A stretch of 64,000 bases of DNA, from NCBI GenBank assembly GCA_004764695.1, contig SMSO01000025.1, positions 5,724,862-5,788,861 of the forward strand. The letters run 5' to 3'. Source of the DNA: Schizochytrium sp. TIO01. Taxonomy: Eukaryota > Sar > Bigyra > Thraustochytrida > Thraustochytriidae. Of the stretch, positions 33,901 through 46,468 are shown piece by piece (positions within the stretch are counted from its first letter, which is position 1; every line of letters starts with the position of its first letter). The notes beneath the pieces are model-generated. The model made no database searches. It was given only the letters and a program-made list of their open reading frames with translations, and was not told the origin of the DNA. The position numbers were made by a program, and so were the translations under genes.

Positions 33901-36900
33901 AAGTGGAACTACGATGACAATTCGAGCTGCTTTTGTAGACAAAAAGACGGCATTGTTGAAGTTCCAAAATGAGGCACCCAACAACACAGAACTGCAACGA
34001 GAGAATTAGAAGCGAAAACCATAGGACTTTGTAGTACATAGGCGGCTCTTCGCCACACTGAAGTGAATCTGGACTTTTATAATTTGATAGCACTTGACTT
34101 TTGTACAACCTTATCGATACCTGGCAACAAAACGGTCTGAGTAGTAATAAGTAGCAGAAGTAAGGTTTTGCTCGACAGTGCTTTTGGTAGCACCCTTGAT
34201 GTCTGCGTTATTAATTTCCCTTTTCTTCTTTCGTTTTCAACACTTTTTATAGTTTATTTTATGGAAACTTTGGTATGAAAAGAAAAAAAAAGGAAAAAAA
34301 AAAAAAACTGAGCCTGGGGAACTACCCCCATTTTATTTTAACCAACATATTTTCAAAGATCGATTGGACAACTCATAGCGACAGTCTGCGCAGAAAATGG
34401 GATGGCAAACCTTGAGTAGGTTGCCGAGGTTCCCTGGGTTTTCATTTGTTAAAAGGCATGGGGGGCTCATAAGATCTGGGTGCATACAGTTTGTCACTTC
34501 CGTTATGTGCCTCCTTCATCAGTCGCAGGAGACATTTAAAGTTGTCCAATCTCAATTGGTCACCTTCTTTTTCCTCTTCTTCTTCTTTTCCAAACTTGAA
34601 AAGTTATGAAAATAAAAATAATAGAATAATTAATTATTTACAAGTATTTCTTTCTTTTTAAACAAACTTGAAAGATAAAATTAAAAATATTCAAGTTTTT
34701 ATATACCAAGATCTTGAATCAAAAACAACTGTCTTTCTTCTTTCACACAAACCTTTAGATTATACCTTTACTTGGGAAAGCCTTAACAAAGCACCAAGGC
34801 CAAACTTGTTTGGGCATTGCAGGGCAGTCAGCCCACTAGCTTCACTTAGAATCTTCTGCTGGGGCAAAGGAATCAATTAGGTTCAACACAGTACGTATTG
34901 CGGTGAATGAAAGCTCTTGATCCATGCAAACAGTGCGATCCCGGTCCATAACTTCTCGCTCGCCACAAACTGTGTAGTTCCCTGAATTCTCGCAATCTGC
35001 AGGTCAAACTCAAGATACACTTTGCAGTAGCCCCAATATACTGCAAAGATCGATGCGTAAAAGTGCAAAAAGAGAAAGCTCGAATGAGTTTTATCAAGTT
35101 GCAGGTATCTAAATTCAGCTGAAGCGAAAGTCTGAGATCTAAGACCTCCAAAGTTCGGGTTGTCCAATTTGCCCACTGTGTAACATACTCTATAGGTAGG
35201 TACTAGCTAGTGCACCTGAGGCGCCGGATGTAATTTCAACACGCAAGCTTTTGTTTATCAGGTGTGCAGACATTTCGTACAGGTTTCGCTTGCATCATAA
35301 GCGTCACCAAGACCCGCACAACTACAGGACTTATGATTGGAGCAGAACCATGGACAAAGAAAGCAGTTCTTCGTATGCCACTCTGCCGAGGTCGAAGATG
35401 TCGTGCTAAACCTCTACACAGATAGCTCGGTGGTCGCTGTAATCTTCACGAAGCGGCGACGCGAATTTGATCCTTGATGTTCACTCAGATCTAATATACG
35501 TGTGCCCATGAACTTTTACAGCACGCGAAGAGGACTTGCACCTGAATCTATATTTCTGGGACTTGTGCATATTACAGAACGTGGAGATAACCCGGGGCTA
35601 AAGAGATATGTGTCTATGGAAGAGACCTGGTGCCTTCATGTCGCGGAGCATGACACGGATCTATTTGTAGCATTGGCACACGGGGTCTTGGAGCGTTGTG
35701 CAGTGGATGCAAGAACACCCAAGCGCCGACACCTACTGACCTTTATACCTATAGCTCGTTCGATATTTATTGTGCTTGCTATTGTGTCGTCAGTACACAG
35801 CAGCAAAGACCGCTTTAAGAAATGTGGTTCTACAGATTATCAGCGCACACCAGGCAAAGTGAAAAGAAATGTGCAAAACAATGCACAATCTGTCCACATA
35901 TCTGTGCACAACCTCGAGAGCTCGTGAATTCCGAAGCTACTACCCCTGGTCATAAACCTTCCTGCTTCGTCAGAACAGTAACCAACGGTATCGGGCCGCG
36001 TAAAATGAATACATGAAGTCAGAGTTCGAGCCCGTCGCGACCTTGACTTGGCTTGGTGGGCCGAAGATCCAGTATTGCGTTTCAGAATTGCAATTACCGG
36101 CACTCCTAAGCAGTGCACTTTCGATCAAAACAGGCTATGGCTCCAGGATGGTGGCAGCGCCCAATGTCTATGTAGAACGTCGGAGACTTTTTAGCACCAA
36201 CCGTCGTGAACATATCTATTGTAAATACATGTGACAGTACTGGTGAACATGGTCTCTGTAACGTTTAAAGTGCATCGACATCTTGAATGATTTGCCTGAG
36301 TCAAAGTTTATTGGTGATCCCAGGCTCTTCAGCCCTCCAAGAGCGATTTGAGAACGCTTATTAAAGTACCTACCGACCGAGGTACTTTCGGCGAATAGAA
36401 AGCGAGCCAAAGTACCAGGCGACGATAACTCTACTACATCGATCAAAGATAACAACCTTGGTAACGCGGACTTCCTCAAAATCACGACGAACGCCAACGG
36501 CAATTAGTCCCAAGCTAGAGTTTCACCCTGTAAAAGCCCCAAACTCATAAGACTCAGGGAATGTATGAGCTGCACTTTCTTGGTCTAAACCGGCGGCTGC
36601 AGCACTTTGATCAAAAGCTGTCTGCCTGTATTTATTTAGGCCGGATTACTTCGAGGGTACTAGCAAACAAAGTGAAGTCGCATAGGATAAAGTGCAACTC
36701 AAAGTACCTAATTACTGATCGAGGAAGCGAGCCAGCGAGCAAGCTTGCGATCCACATCGGCCCCCTCAACATACAAACTGCCGCATGCAAGCGTGTTATC
36801 AGCCATACCTGTATCTGATTCAAAGTAGCAAGCACGCGTCCTGGGCCCTCTGGTGCATACGCGAGTAAATCGATAATTTCTTCTCTTTTTCCCCATTCAT

Positions 36901-39275
36901 TTTCAATTATTTTTTTTAATAAGTACTAACCAATGAAAGACTTCTGTTTAGTGAATTGTACTGACTGTTACATTGCGAGGAAAAGGAATCTCTGATCCCA
37001 CATAAGAAGAAAAGCCTGAAAGTGCTGCTGCTTTCCTTTCCTTACTTATCTCTTGTTTTCCTTTCTCTTCTTTTTCAACTGAGAAGAAGAATACCTGAAA
37101 ATAACTAGGTGTTGAAAAGAAAAGGAAAGAAAAGAAAAGAAATAAAAATTGCGTTTATCTTATCAAGTTGAAGACTTATTTTCAATTTCCATTTTTATTA
37201 ATTAATTAAAGTAAAATGAATACGTATGATGATAATAAATGCAGTACTATTTAAGTTGACCGACGGAATCCCATTTGAATAGACTGAGTTCAAGTTCGTT
37301 CAAAGCGTTTCAAGATGGTCAACGATTGAGTGAATTGCGAGCGCCGATTGGGACGGCTGTCCCGACTTGTCTGCGGCAGGCGGCAGAAACAAATCGAGGC
37401 GGCGAGCCAGAGAGACGAGCAGGCCAAAGAGCGGAAGAGCGTGTGGAAGAGCAGGCAGCCGGAGAGAGAGGGAGCGGAGTGAAGGCGAGGAAGAGAGGAA
37501 GGAGAGCAGCCCGAGTGCTTTCCATATTTTTCATTGCTTTGCATTGCATTGCATTGCAAAGCAAAGCGTTTCTTCGCGTTGCACGGTACTTTGGCCTGCG
37601 AAGGTCCCGCACACCCGGCAACGCAGGAGTGGTCGGTGGTCCAGTCGAGAGGGGTCTTGTTGGTAGGGTCTGTACCTGCAATTGCAGACGAAGTAGGCCG
37701 CCCAAGAGCAGAGCGAGCGTCGAACTTGGGTCGAGGATAGCGAGCGTCCATCGACGACTTTTCTTCTTTCTTCTATAAAGAAAGCGTATCGTTCTAAGAG
37801 CAAACAAACTCATTTTCTCTTACAACAGAACAGTACATCAAAAGAAACGCAGTGATCGATTCTCCGACTTGCGATTCTTCGCACGCGCGCTCAAGTTCGA
37901 GAGATTAGCTCTGCCCAAGCAAAGCCACGGCCTGAGGACACCCCGAGGTCGCACTGGCGCCTTTGGCTCAGCTTGCTTGAGCTTCCTACCTGCCGATTCT
38001 TGGTTTTGGAATCGATATTTATCTGTCAGGTTGAAGAGCAGGAGCTTGAGAAACAGACGGTGCGCCCCCGGTTGGTACCCGAAGAGGTCGTGCAGAGCAA
38101 GGTTGAGACCGGCGAAGATCCCGTCGAACTCGACTGGAGGTGGGTCACAACTTTTGACCTTGGTCTGGCTGCGTTTTCTTCAATCCTCTCCGGACATATC
38201 CATCGAGTGCACGGCAGCAGCAACCAGACCTCGCCAACTTCTCAACAGCAGCAGCAACAAAGGCAGCAGCTCCAAGAGCCACAGCAAGAACTGCGACAAA
38301 GGAGCGACATTACCCACCACCTGGAAGGGAAGACGGTCTGCACAGAGCTAGCTGGTCACGGTCTGGAGCAAGCCACTCTCATTTGCATCCTTGGGCACGG
38401 GCATCGGAGGGAAACCTTCGCGTGCAAGCACAAAGCAAGCAAAAGAACTCTTCGACGGTCTCTGCTGTTGTTCTGCTCATCACTCACTCTATAGTCAGCT
38501 AGGAGTGCGCTAGCTATAGCTAGGAGTGCGCTAGCCTTGGACTGCGATTCAGACAGAGCGGAGGCGAGGAGAAAGAGACCTTCGCAGGGGAGGAAGGACG
38601 GCCAAGTCGCAAGTTGGCTGCGTTTGGACCTGAGAGTGTAGACGAGAGCAGGTAGCGACAGCCAGTAAGTACTTGCCAAGTTTACCAGCAGAGGCAAGCA
38701 CGCGGCGAGGTCGCTGGCCTTGTGACAAGTCTGTCTTGTCTGGTCTGCTCAGGTCTTTGCTGGGAAGCGATTGATCTGACTTTGAGAGTGCGAGGGCCCA
38801 GAGGAGACGGAAGGGCTGTTGTCCACCACTGGCACTCCTAGGTAGCTAGCTAGCTAGCTGACTTGTTAGTTGGTTGGTTGGTTAGTTAGTTAGGTAGCTA
38901 GCTAGCTAGTTAGTTGGTTGCTTTCTTTTTATTATTTTGTGTACACCGTAATAAAAAGAAAAGCAAAGCGAAGTGAGCGACGGAAGTATCTAGGTAGCAG
39001 AAGCAGGTAGATAGGAGGGAACTTGAAGCGGCTGGTCTGAAAGAGAACAAGCAGTCCTATCTTATTTGTTGCTTCGAAGTTCCTGTACTAGGTAGGAGGA
39101 ACCTAGCCACCACTAAGTAGTAGTTGATTGAAGTCCTCCTGCTGCAAGTTGTCGGGAGGAGTTGGGAGCAGGGCTGAATTTGTCGATTGATAGTTCGATC
39201 ACTGTCCAAGATCATCCACCGCCTAGAACTTTTTACGACTACTATTAGGTATTGTTTATCTAGCACTCAACAGGC
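30935..39275. other. longest gene-free stretch (8.3 kb)
   Basis: No supported gene. Features seen: GATT/TCAT repeats (33,250-33,302), TTTG repeats (33,646-33,690), A-rich runs (34,279-34,307), AAAG repeats (37,115-37,142), TTGCA repeats (37,535-37,560) and mixed GCTA/GTTA repeats (38,840-38,925). Between 37,275 and 38,500 the G+C content rises and frames of up to 173 codons overlap on both strands. A segment at 38,031-38,128 begins after a pyrimidine-rich CAG and ends before GTGGGT, so it could be an exon, but no complete gene model could be built. Confidence 0.35.
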
Positions 39276-40841
39276 ATGAAAATGTCAACAGCAAATGGAA
39301 TTGCAAGCGCGGCGAGTGTAGCAAACCCGCAACTCGAGGAGCAGCGGCAAAGCAATAATACAGAACAAGACTTACACCAAACGGAGGAGTCGAAAAGCAA
39401 CCAAAACCCAAACGCAAGAGACCTCGCGAAATTGCCTTGGTTGAGACCCAAGAAGAAAATGAGCGTTGTAGAAAACCCTACAGCCCAAACGTGGGAGGAT
39501 CTCGAGGCAGTTCTTGCCAAGCAGCCAATTCGTCGTCCCCCCGCACTCTCGGATGTGAACCCATTGGTCATTGTGGCATCGTACAATGATTTCGGAGACC
39601 TTGCTCATGGCCCCCGCGGTACCGAGGCAATTTACACGCTCCGTACCTACCGTCTTGACGTGCAGGATGGCAGTATGACTCTTCTCAGTGTCGAGTCTGG
39701 CAACAAGAACCCTGCATTTACTCGTATGCACCCTGCCCGCAACGTCATGTACTCTTGCACTGAGAGTCTCTCCGAGAATGGTCGCGTCGTCTCTTACTAC
39801 GTGAACCCAACCACAGGTCGCATGACCAAGCTTGGCGATGTGGATGCGCAAGGTCGCTCCACGTGCTATCTTACCATCGACAAGGCGCAACGCTTCATGC
39901 TTGTGGTCAACTACTGGAGCTCCCAGGTTGTGTCCATGCCCATCAATCAAGAGACCGGAGCGCTCGAGAAGGCATGCAGCATCTACCACCCCAAGGGTCC
40001 CGCTGCTGCAGGCGCCGATGTCATGAACGTGTCTCACACCAAGCATGTTAACCACTCCCTGAATGACGAGGCCGCGCAGCGTGAACGTCAGAAAGACCCG
40101 CACACGCACGCTGTTGTGCTCGAGCCATTTTACGGATGCGTAGCCTATGTGCCCGATCTCGGTACTGATACCATCCACGAACTTCATTTCAACCGTGACA
40201 CTGGTGAGCTAACATGGCTTTCAGATATCCGCGTTGGTGCTGCAGGCCGTGCCCATGGACCTCGCTACATTGAGTTCCACCCGACTTTGCCCGTGTGCTA
40301 TGTGATCAACGAAATTGGCTCCGAGGTTGCGGTCTTCCGTGTTGATCGCGAGAAGCTAGGTCGCATTGCTGCGCTCCAGTCTGGCGAGGATGTCGTGGGA
40401 CAGGGCTTCCACTCGACACTCACACCATACCACAAAATTGCAACTATTCCGGAGGCATTCCCCAAGAGCCTCAACACGTGTGGCCGCATTGCCATCCACC
40501 CTTCGGGTCTCTATGTCATTGTCTCGAACCGTGGCCACAACAGTCTTGCTGTATTCCGCGTGAACCCGAAGCAGGGCGGTAAGCTCAGTCTCGTTGGATT
40601 TTTCCACACCCGTGGTGAGACCCCGCGTCACTACCAATACGATCCTACCGGTCAGTATCTTATTGTTGCCAACCAGGACAGTGATTCCCTCGCTGTCTTC
40701 CGCTTCAACCTTTCGGATGGAAAGCTCAAATTCACCAACAACTTGTACCACTGCCACTCCCCCAACTTTGTGGCTTTCGCTATGCAGGATAACCCTGAGG
40801 ACGAGGAGAACTTTGAAGACATTGACTCCGTCGCTTCTTAA
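39276..40841 (+). CDS. 6-phosphogluconolactonase-type lactonase (seven-bladed beta-propeller)
   Basis: 521 codons; a second ATG lies two codons in. Residues 1-85 are Gln/Asn/Ser-rich and polar with no clear signal. From about 95 to 505 the protein shows repeated propeller blades ending in patterns such as V-A-V-F-R-V and L-A-V-F-R-F. Conserved lactonase elements are present: a HGPRYIEFHP segment in the middle, GRIAIHPSGLYVIVSNRGHNS, and TPRHYQYDPTGQYLIVANQDSDS. This fits the YbhE/Pgl lactonase family, which hydrolyses 6-phosphogluconolactone in the oxidative pentose phosphate path; muconate-cyclase-like enzymes share the fold. An acidic tail follows. The N-terminal extension and an insertion near residue 250 make it longer than the bacterial enzyme (about 330 residues), so the exact substrate is uncertain. 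Confidence 0.75.
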   Translation: MKMSTANGIASAASVANPQLEEQRQSNNTEQDLHQTEESKSNQNPNARDLAKLPWLRPKKKMSVVENPTAQTWEDLEAVLAKQPIRRPPALSDVNPLVIVASYNDFGDLAHGPRGTEAIYTLRTYRLDVQDGSMTLLSVESGNKNPAFTRMHPARNVMYSCTESLSENGRVVSYYVNPTTGRMTKLGDVDAQGRSTCYLTIDKAQRFMLVVNYWSSQVVSMPINQETGALEKACSIYHPKGPAAAGADVMNVSHTKHVNHSLNDEAAQRERQKDPHTHAVVLEPFYGCVAYVPDLGTDTIHELHFNRDTGELTWLSDIRVGAAGRAHGPRYIEFHPTLPVCYVINEIGSEVAVFRVDREKLGRIAALQSGEDVVGQGFHSTLTPYHKIATIPEAFPKSLNTCGRIAIHPSGLYVIVSNRGHNSLAVFRVNPKQGGKLSLVGFFHTRGETPRHYQYDPTGQYLIVANQDSDSLAVFRFNLSDGKLKFTNNLYHCHSPNFVAFAMQDNPEDEENFEDIDSVAS

Positions 40842-42430
40842 GTTGAGAACAATTTCTCCAGTGCAACTTTGCACATGAATGATTGAATGTACTACACCGG
40901 CTAGCCAGGGTCCCTCTCTCTATATATCTATCTCTCTCAGAATAGTGGCAGTAGCAGACTTTACTACGATGAAAACTTCTATCTTTTAATTTTTCTTTGG
41001 ATTCTTCATTTCTTCTTGCTATTTTCTTGTTGTACCTAGGTACCCACCCACAAAGCATCATGGGGTGCGAAGTACTTCCTTGACAGTGCACCACTCCCCA
41101 CACTCAGAAGTCATTGCCAGAAACCACTCTTGAAATCCTCTTTGTTGAAGGTTTGAACTTAAGTCAAAACAAGACCGTCGTCATATGATGGAGAGTTGCT
41201 AGTCATTGAAGGAAGTCCCAAATAATCCTCAAGCTCGGGTGGCAAGCTAGGAATCAATTTGTATAGGCACCACTGTTCGTGTCTCTGGCATAACCTTTCT
41301 TCCTCACCTCTCAAACTCTTTACAGTTTGAATTGACTGAGCTTCGGAGCCCCACTGTCTTTGTTGCCGCTGCAAATTTAAAGCGTAGCATGCAAGATACT
41401 AGCGAATACGCACGCAAACTCTTGCATTGGTGTACCAACCTAGACAGAACATAAAGTTAACGTCTCTGATTGTATTCCAAGATTATCTGTCTTTTACGGA
41501 ATCACGAGCAACCAAGCAGTGATGATTTTGATTACATGGTAGATTTGCACATGATTATACTGTGTGCCTTTTATTCCCTCGCACTCATATTTCTTTTTTG
41601 TTTATTTGCCCAAAGCCGTGTTCTAGGATATTTATTTCATACAGGTACACAGACTGTTCCTTGTGTGTGGACAAACTTACTCTTTTAGACCTATGTGATA
41701 ACGACGTAAGAAAATCGAAGTGTTACGAGTCGATTCTATTTAGGTCACTGGATAACCTTCAGCTTCTCATAAATTTGGCAGATACATGAGTAGCACTTTA
41801 TATGATCACAAATCGGACTGCTGGAATTCTAACGTACTTGGAAATGCAGAAAACAACCACCTCAACCAGTTGAGTTGCATACTAGGACCCGCCATGATGC
41901 TAAACCTCTATAGTCCACAATGGTGAATGTGAAGTGTTACACCCCATGTTGGATTCGATCTTGCAGGACTACACCAATCACGAGGCTATCATGTCATCAT
42001 ACACATATGTTTTATTTTCAGCATTGACCAGTCGAATTTTCCGATCCATTACAATGCACGCGATACAGCGACCTTGAGCCTAGTACCTACTCTTCAACGT
42101 TTTATTTCAGCCTCGATGCCTCCTACTTAATTAATTAATGATGAGAGGCACAAAAACAGATGAGATGATTCACCACCTACCCAGGTACTAGATGGGGAAG
42201 TAGGTAGAAGCTGCCTCTTTCGCCTCTTCTCTCACATTAGTACAAGAAAGAAGGATTGGTTCAACGTTATGCCAGTGTCTTTTTGTCTCATCATTCTCTC
42301 TAGCAGGCACTAGTACCTGGGTAGTCTGCGCAACCCGAAGTAGTATCGTACATGTGTATTTGTATCTTCTTTTGTACTGGAACTACTTAGCAGCTGGAGA
42401 GGTACCGGATACATCACACACAACAGTGAG

Positions 42431-42550
42431 GTCTGTCTCTGTCTCTGTCTCTGTCACTGTCTCTGTCTCTGTCACTGTCTCTGACTCTTTCTCTATCTCT
42501 GTCTCTGACTCTGTCTCTGACTCTGACTCTAACTCTGACTCTGTCTCTGT
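42431..42550. repeat. GTCTCT-type hexanucleotide array
   Basis: About twenty CTGTCT units, with GTCACT, GACTCT and ATCTCT variants, over 120 bp. It is strictly pyrimidine-biased on one strand. Confidence 0.9.
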
Positions 42551-42996
42551 TTGGGACAGCGAGAGGCAGACAGTCAGATTTTCACAGCCCCATTGGAGCA
42601 TCGATACCTGGGACCACGTTTTCTCGTGGGTTTGTTTTGGTGATGAAGGCCACTCTGGCCGTTTGAAGAAGAAGATGTGCTGCAAAGTTGAAGTAAACAA
42701 ACAGTTTGAGAGGAATTGTCTTTAGCAATGGAGGTGAGGGTTGTTCTCAGAAGGCGCTTCAGGTGATAAGGACGGGACGCAAAAGAGGCCGGGTCGAGAC
42801 AGGAAGAACTCGAAAGGATGATGGAAGAAGCGAAGCGACGAAGCGACGGAACAACGAAACGTCGAAACGTCGAAGCCGATGAAGCAAAAACATCAGGCTT
42901 CAAGATTGAAGAGAATTCCGCCACGCTTTCAAGAAGAATCTGACACCTAGCAGTACCTACCTAATGAGTAGCAGGAGGTTAAAATCTTATAACCAA

Positions 42997-43283
42997 TTTG
43001 TTTGTTTGATTGTTTGTTCGTTTGTTTGTTTGATTGTTTGTTTGTTTGTTTGTTTGTTTGTTTGTTTGTTTGTTTGTTTGTTTGTTTGTTTGTTTGTTTG
43101 TTTGTTTGTTTGTTTGTTTGTTTGTTTGTTTGTTTGTTTGTTTGTTTGTTTGTTTGTTTGTTTGTTTGTTTGTTTGTTTGTTTGTTTGTTTGTTTGTTTG
43201 TTTGTTTGTTTGTTTGTTTGTTTGTTTGTTTGTTTGTTTGTTTGTTTGTTTGTTTGTTTGTTTGTTTGTTTGTTTGTTTGTTT
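42997..43283. repeat. (TTTG)n array of 287 bp
   Basis: About seventy TTTG units, almost perfect. Only a few units at the left end are changed to GATTG or TTCG. Reading frames through it give only F-V-C-L or N-K-Q-T repeats. Confidence 0.97.
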
Positions 43284-43794
43284 AGAGGGGATGAACAAAA
43301 GAAGCTATAGGAGTACAATGCAAGAGAAATGCACTGGCGTAATACCTGCAAGGATGCTCGTGCAGTCAAGCTATGTGCAAACAGCAGAGTCAGCTCGAGT
43401 CGATTTCTTTAAATCGATTCCTTTCTTCTTTCTTCTGCTTCTTCAAATTCGTTTCTCCTTTATTTCATTCAGTTTAATTAATTTTGAAAGTTTTCTCATG
43501 CATTAGTCAGTAAGAAACCTAGGTAGGTAGTATATAGTAGCAGTTGTTGTTTGTTATTTCATGCGCAGGTTTGAAGATTGAGCCAAATGTTATTATGTAT
43601 ATAGGTCACGCGCTGACGCTTACTGCATATACGTAGATTAGTGCTGAGGACAACCAAGGCATCACACGTTTAATTGCAACGAGAGAAGTGGCACCCGCTC
43701 GTCCTAAAGCCTCTTTCTGGAGTTTTTCAAGTTCTTGCCCCAAAAAGTTCTTCCCGGGATCTTCATTAGGTCGATGAAGCTTTTCCAGTTTTAA

Positions 43795-43809
43795 TAGTAG
43801 TAGTAGCTT

Positions 43810-43845
<36 letters not shown>

Positions 43846-43853
43846 GTAGGTAG
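43795..43853. repeat. TAG trinucleotide array
   Basis: About fifteen TAG units interrupted once by CTT. On the opposite strand it reads CTA. Confidence 0.85.
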
Positions 43854-44015
43854 TTCTTTGTTGTTGTTGAAGCGGACGGAAAAAAGATTCTTCGAATGGG
43901 ATGGATTTTGGGATCCAATTCAAACAGCTTTCAATTCCAAAACGTTTCGAGGCGCAAGGCTTGGTGGAAATAGAAGTCAAGGCGGCAGCAAGAACGAGCG
44001 CGATACGACAGCGCG

Positions 44016-45953
44016 ATGGCGAGGTAAGTAGGGAACTGCAAGCGAACGCAGCGATGCTTGCTACCGCCCGTAGGAGAGACCCTGGACGATGGAGATTAAT
44101 GAAACCAGCGCACGGCGAAGGAGACGATCTTGCACAAAGCACCTACAAAATAAAAGGAGAATCACGAGGAAAGTAGATGAAAGGAGGGGTGAGAATGTGA
44201 TTGGAAAAGGGTGCCGGGTTTAATCTCAGTAGTGTATATTCAAAACAGAAAACTGACGCGGAACGATTACTCTTGGAATGGTCTTCCCGATGGGACAAAA
44301 CCATGAAAAAAATATAAAACCACTAATCATGACTCATTGAAATCATATGTGTGCCCGGGACAATTGTATTGGACGCTGCCGATCGATTTGATGGGGATCA
44401 TTAAAAATATGCGCACATGATGGTCGCGAGATTTTCGTATTGGTTTTCGTTTTACATGACACATGACGCATGATGCATGACGCGTGGTAAACAGCAATGA
44501 TGAAGCACGGACCAAGCCCGTGGATGAGGTGATTATGAACACAATCCTCGACAACGTTGGCCGGACTCCTTTGGTACGACTCAACCGTGTAGGCCCAAAT
44601 GATGGTCTGAAGTGCGAGCTCCTTGCTAAGTGCGAGTTCTTCAACAGCGGAGGTTCGGTTAAGGATCGAATTGGACTGCGCATGATTGAAGATGCTGAAA
44701 AGAGCGGTCGTATTAAGCCAGGCGACACTCTGATCGAGCCTACCTCTGGAAATACTGGCATTGGCCTCGCTTTAGCAGCGGCGATCAAAGGATACAAAAT
44801 GATCATTACGTTGCCTGAGAAAATGAGCAAGGAGAAGGTCGATGTTCTCAGAGCCTTGGGCGCAGAGATCATTCGTACACCAACAGAGGCTGCGTATGAT
44901 TCTCCTGAATCCCATATTAGTGTAGCTCGCCGGCTCAACGAAGAAATTCCCAACTCGCACATCCTTGATCAATACGCGAACCCCTCCAACCCCCAAGCAC
45001 ATTATGATGGTACTGCTGAGGAGCTTATTTGTCAAACTGGTGGCAAAATTGACATGGCTGTCATTAGCGCTGGTACGGGAGGTACCATCACTGGCATTGC
45101 TCGAAAGCTCAAGGAGAAAATTCCTGGAATCAAGATTGTCGGTGTAGATCCGGTAGGTTCGATCCTTGCTGTGCCGGATTCTCTTAATGACAAAGATAGG
45201 CTTAAGTCATACAAGGTCGAAGGCATCGGTTATGATTTCATCCCAGATGTGTTGGACCGATCCTTGGTGGATGAGTGGATCAAGACTGAAGACAAGGAGT
45301 CCTTCTTGACAGCCCGCCGACTAATTCGTGAAGAAGGCCTTCTTTGCGGTGGGTCGTGTGGATCTGCCGTTGCTGCTGCTCTTCGCGCTGCGAAACAGCT
45401 CGGAGAAGGCCAGCGCTGTGTTGTCATCCTCCCTGACTCGGTCCGCAACTACATGACTAAATTTCTCGATGACGGATGGATGATCGAGAATGGATACATG
45501 TCTTCATCTGATACGGCGGATCAGAATGAATGGTGGTCACTTGACACCGTAGCTGAGCTCGAACCATCGACACCGTGCACCATTACTCCAGACGTCACTG
45601 TTCGCGAAGCTGTGGAGATTCTAGAGTCCAAAGCATTTGACCAACTCCCTGTTGTAGCCGAGAATGGTTCCATTCTTGGCGTTGTTACTGCCGGTAATAT
45701 GAACTCGATGCTCCTCCGCCACCAGGTGAACTCTGACGATAAGGTCGAAAAGGCGTTGTACAAGAATTTCAAACGTGTTACTAACGCCACAAAGCTGTGC
45801 GACCTATCTCATATCTTCAACAATGATCACTTTGCTTTAGTAGTACAGACCCAGACGTTGCACGGCCCTGCAGGTAAATCTGAGGAGCGTTCTTTCATCA
45901 CGGGTGTTGTGTCTCGTGTAGATCTTCTCAAGTACATCACTAACCGCAAGTAG
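44016..45953 (+). CDS. cystathionine beta-synthase, two exons
   Basis: The main exon has no ATG near its 5' end: the frame is closed by TGA at 44478, and its first ATG comes 17 residues into the conserved N-terminal region. A strong donor (AG|GTAAGTA) lies after ATGGCGAG at 44016-44023. Joining this to 44495 restores an AGC codon and the frame, and a stop lies in frame upstream (44971 minus 1000, i.e. 43971). The gene is therefore 44016-44023 plus 44495-45953, 488 residues. The PLP-dependent fold shows SGGSVKDR (K59 binds PLP), PTSGNTG (86-92), and SAGTGGT (194-200), which binds PLP phosphate. A C-terminal CBS-domain region (about 355-488) is the usual regulatory part. The N-terminal heme-binding region of animal CBS is absent. 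It condenses serine and homocysteine to cystathionine in trans-sulfuration. Confidence 0.88.
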
Positions 45954-46468
45954 ATATAGTCTTATATACATCATCCTGAAGATGTGATGTGCAAGAAGGC
46001 CCATATCGATGGGTTTCACATCCTCCTTTTCTTTTTTCTTTTCCAGAAAAGGTGTTTGAAGCTCCCCATCTTCTCTGTAGAGAAAACAAATAGGTATCAG
46101 CACAATCGCCCTGACAATTCCATGGCAGCTTAGTATCAAGATCAAGTTCCAGTTCTAGAAATCAACTCTCTTTTAATGGAAATCATTTTTATTTCCTTCT
46201 ATTCATTGGTGTTTTTCTTTTTTACCAAAACCTGTTCTTAGCTTTCTTACTTCAAGTTGTTAGAGGGAAAAAGTTTAAAGTAGGATGCACTTAGACAAAG
46301 GTTTGAATTTTATGTTTTAAAAACTTACAAATATATTGCTATATTTGATGCTTGCAACAATTGCCCCATGGTAAATTTATCTCGATCAATGCCATGTTTT
46401 GGTCCCTTACCTTCAAGGTTCTATCTTCAGTTTTCATCTTCATGAATAATTGTTTTTCGCATGTGTGA
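45954..46468. other. convergent spacer
   Basis: A 515-bp AT-rich spacer between the CBS gene and the armadillo-like gene, whose 3' ends face each other. No gene was seen. Confidence 0.6.

Larger units (their letters stand above)
40842..44015. other. gene-free stretch with large microsatellites
   Basis: Besides the three arrays listed separately, no gene is supported. Open frames of up to 180 codons in 42,950-43,510 are translations of the TTTG array and are not genes. Confidence 0.6.

Noticed and set aside
37275-38494. GC-richer segment with overlapping frames of 150-173 codons
   Set aside because: No domain and equal openness on both strands; one exon-like piece at 38,031-38,128 could not be joined into a gene.
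39372-40187. Minus-strand frame of 271 codons over the lactonase gene
   Set aside because: Antisense shadow; the sense strand has clear propeller repeats.
42950-43510. Long open frames of F-V-C-L or N-K-Q-T repeats on both strands
   Set aside because: Pure translation of the TTTG tetranucleotide array; no start context or domain.
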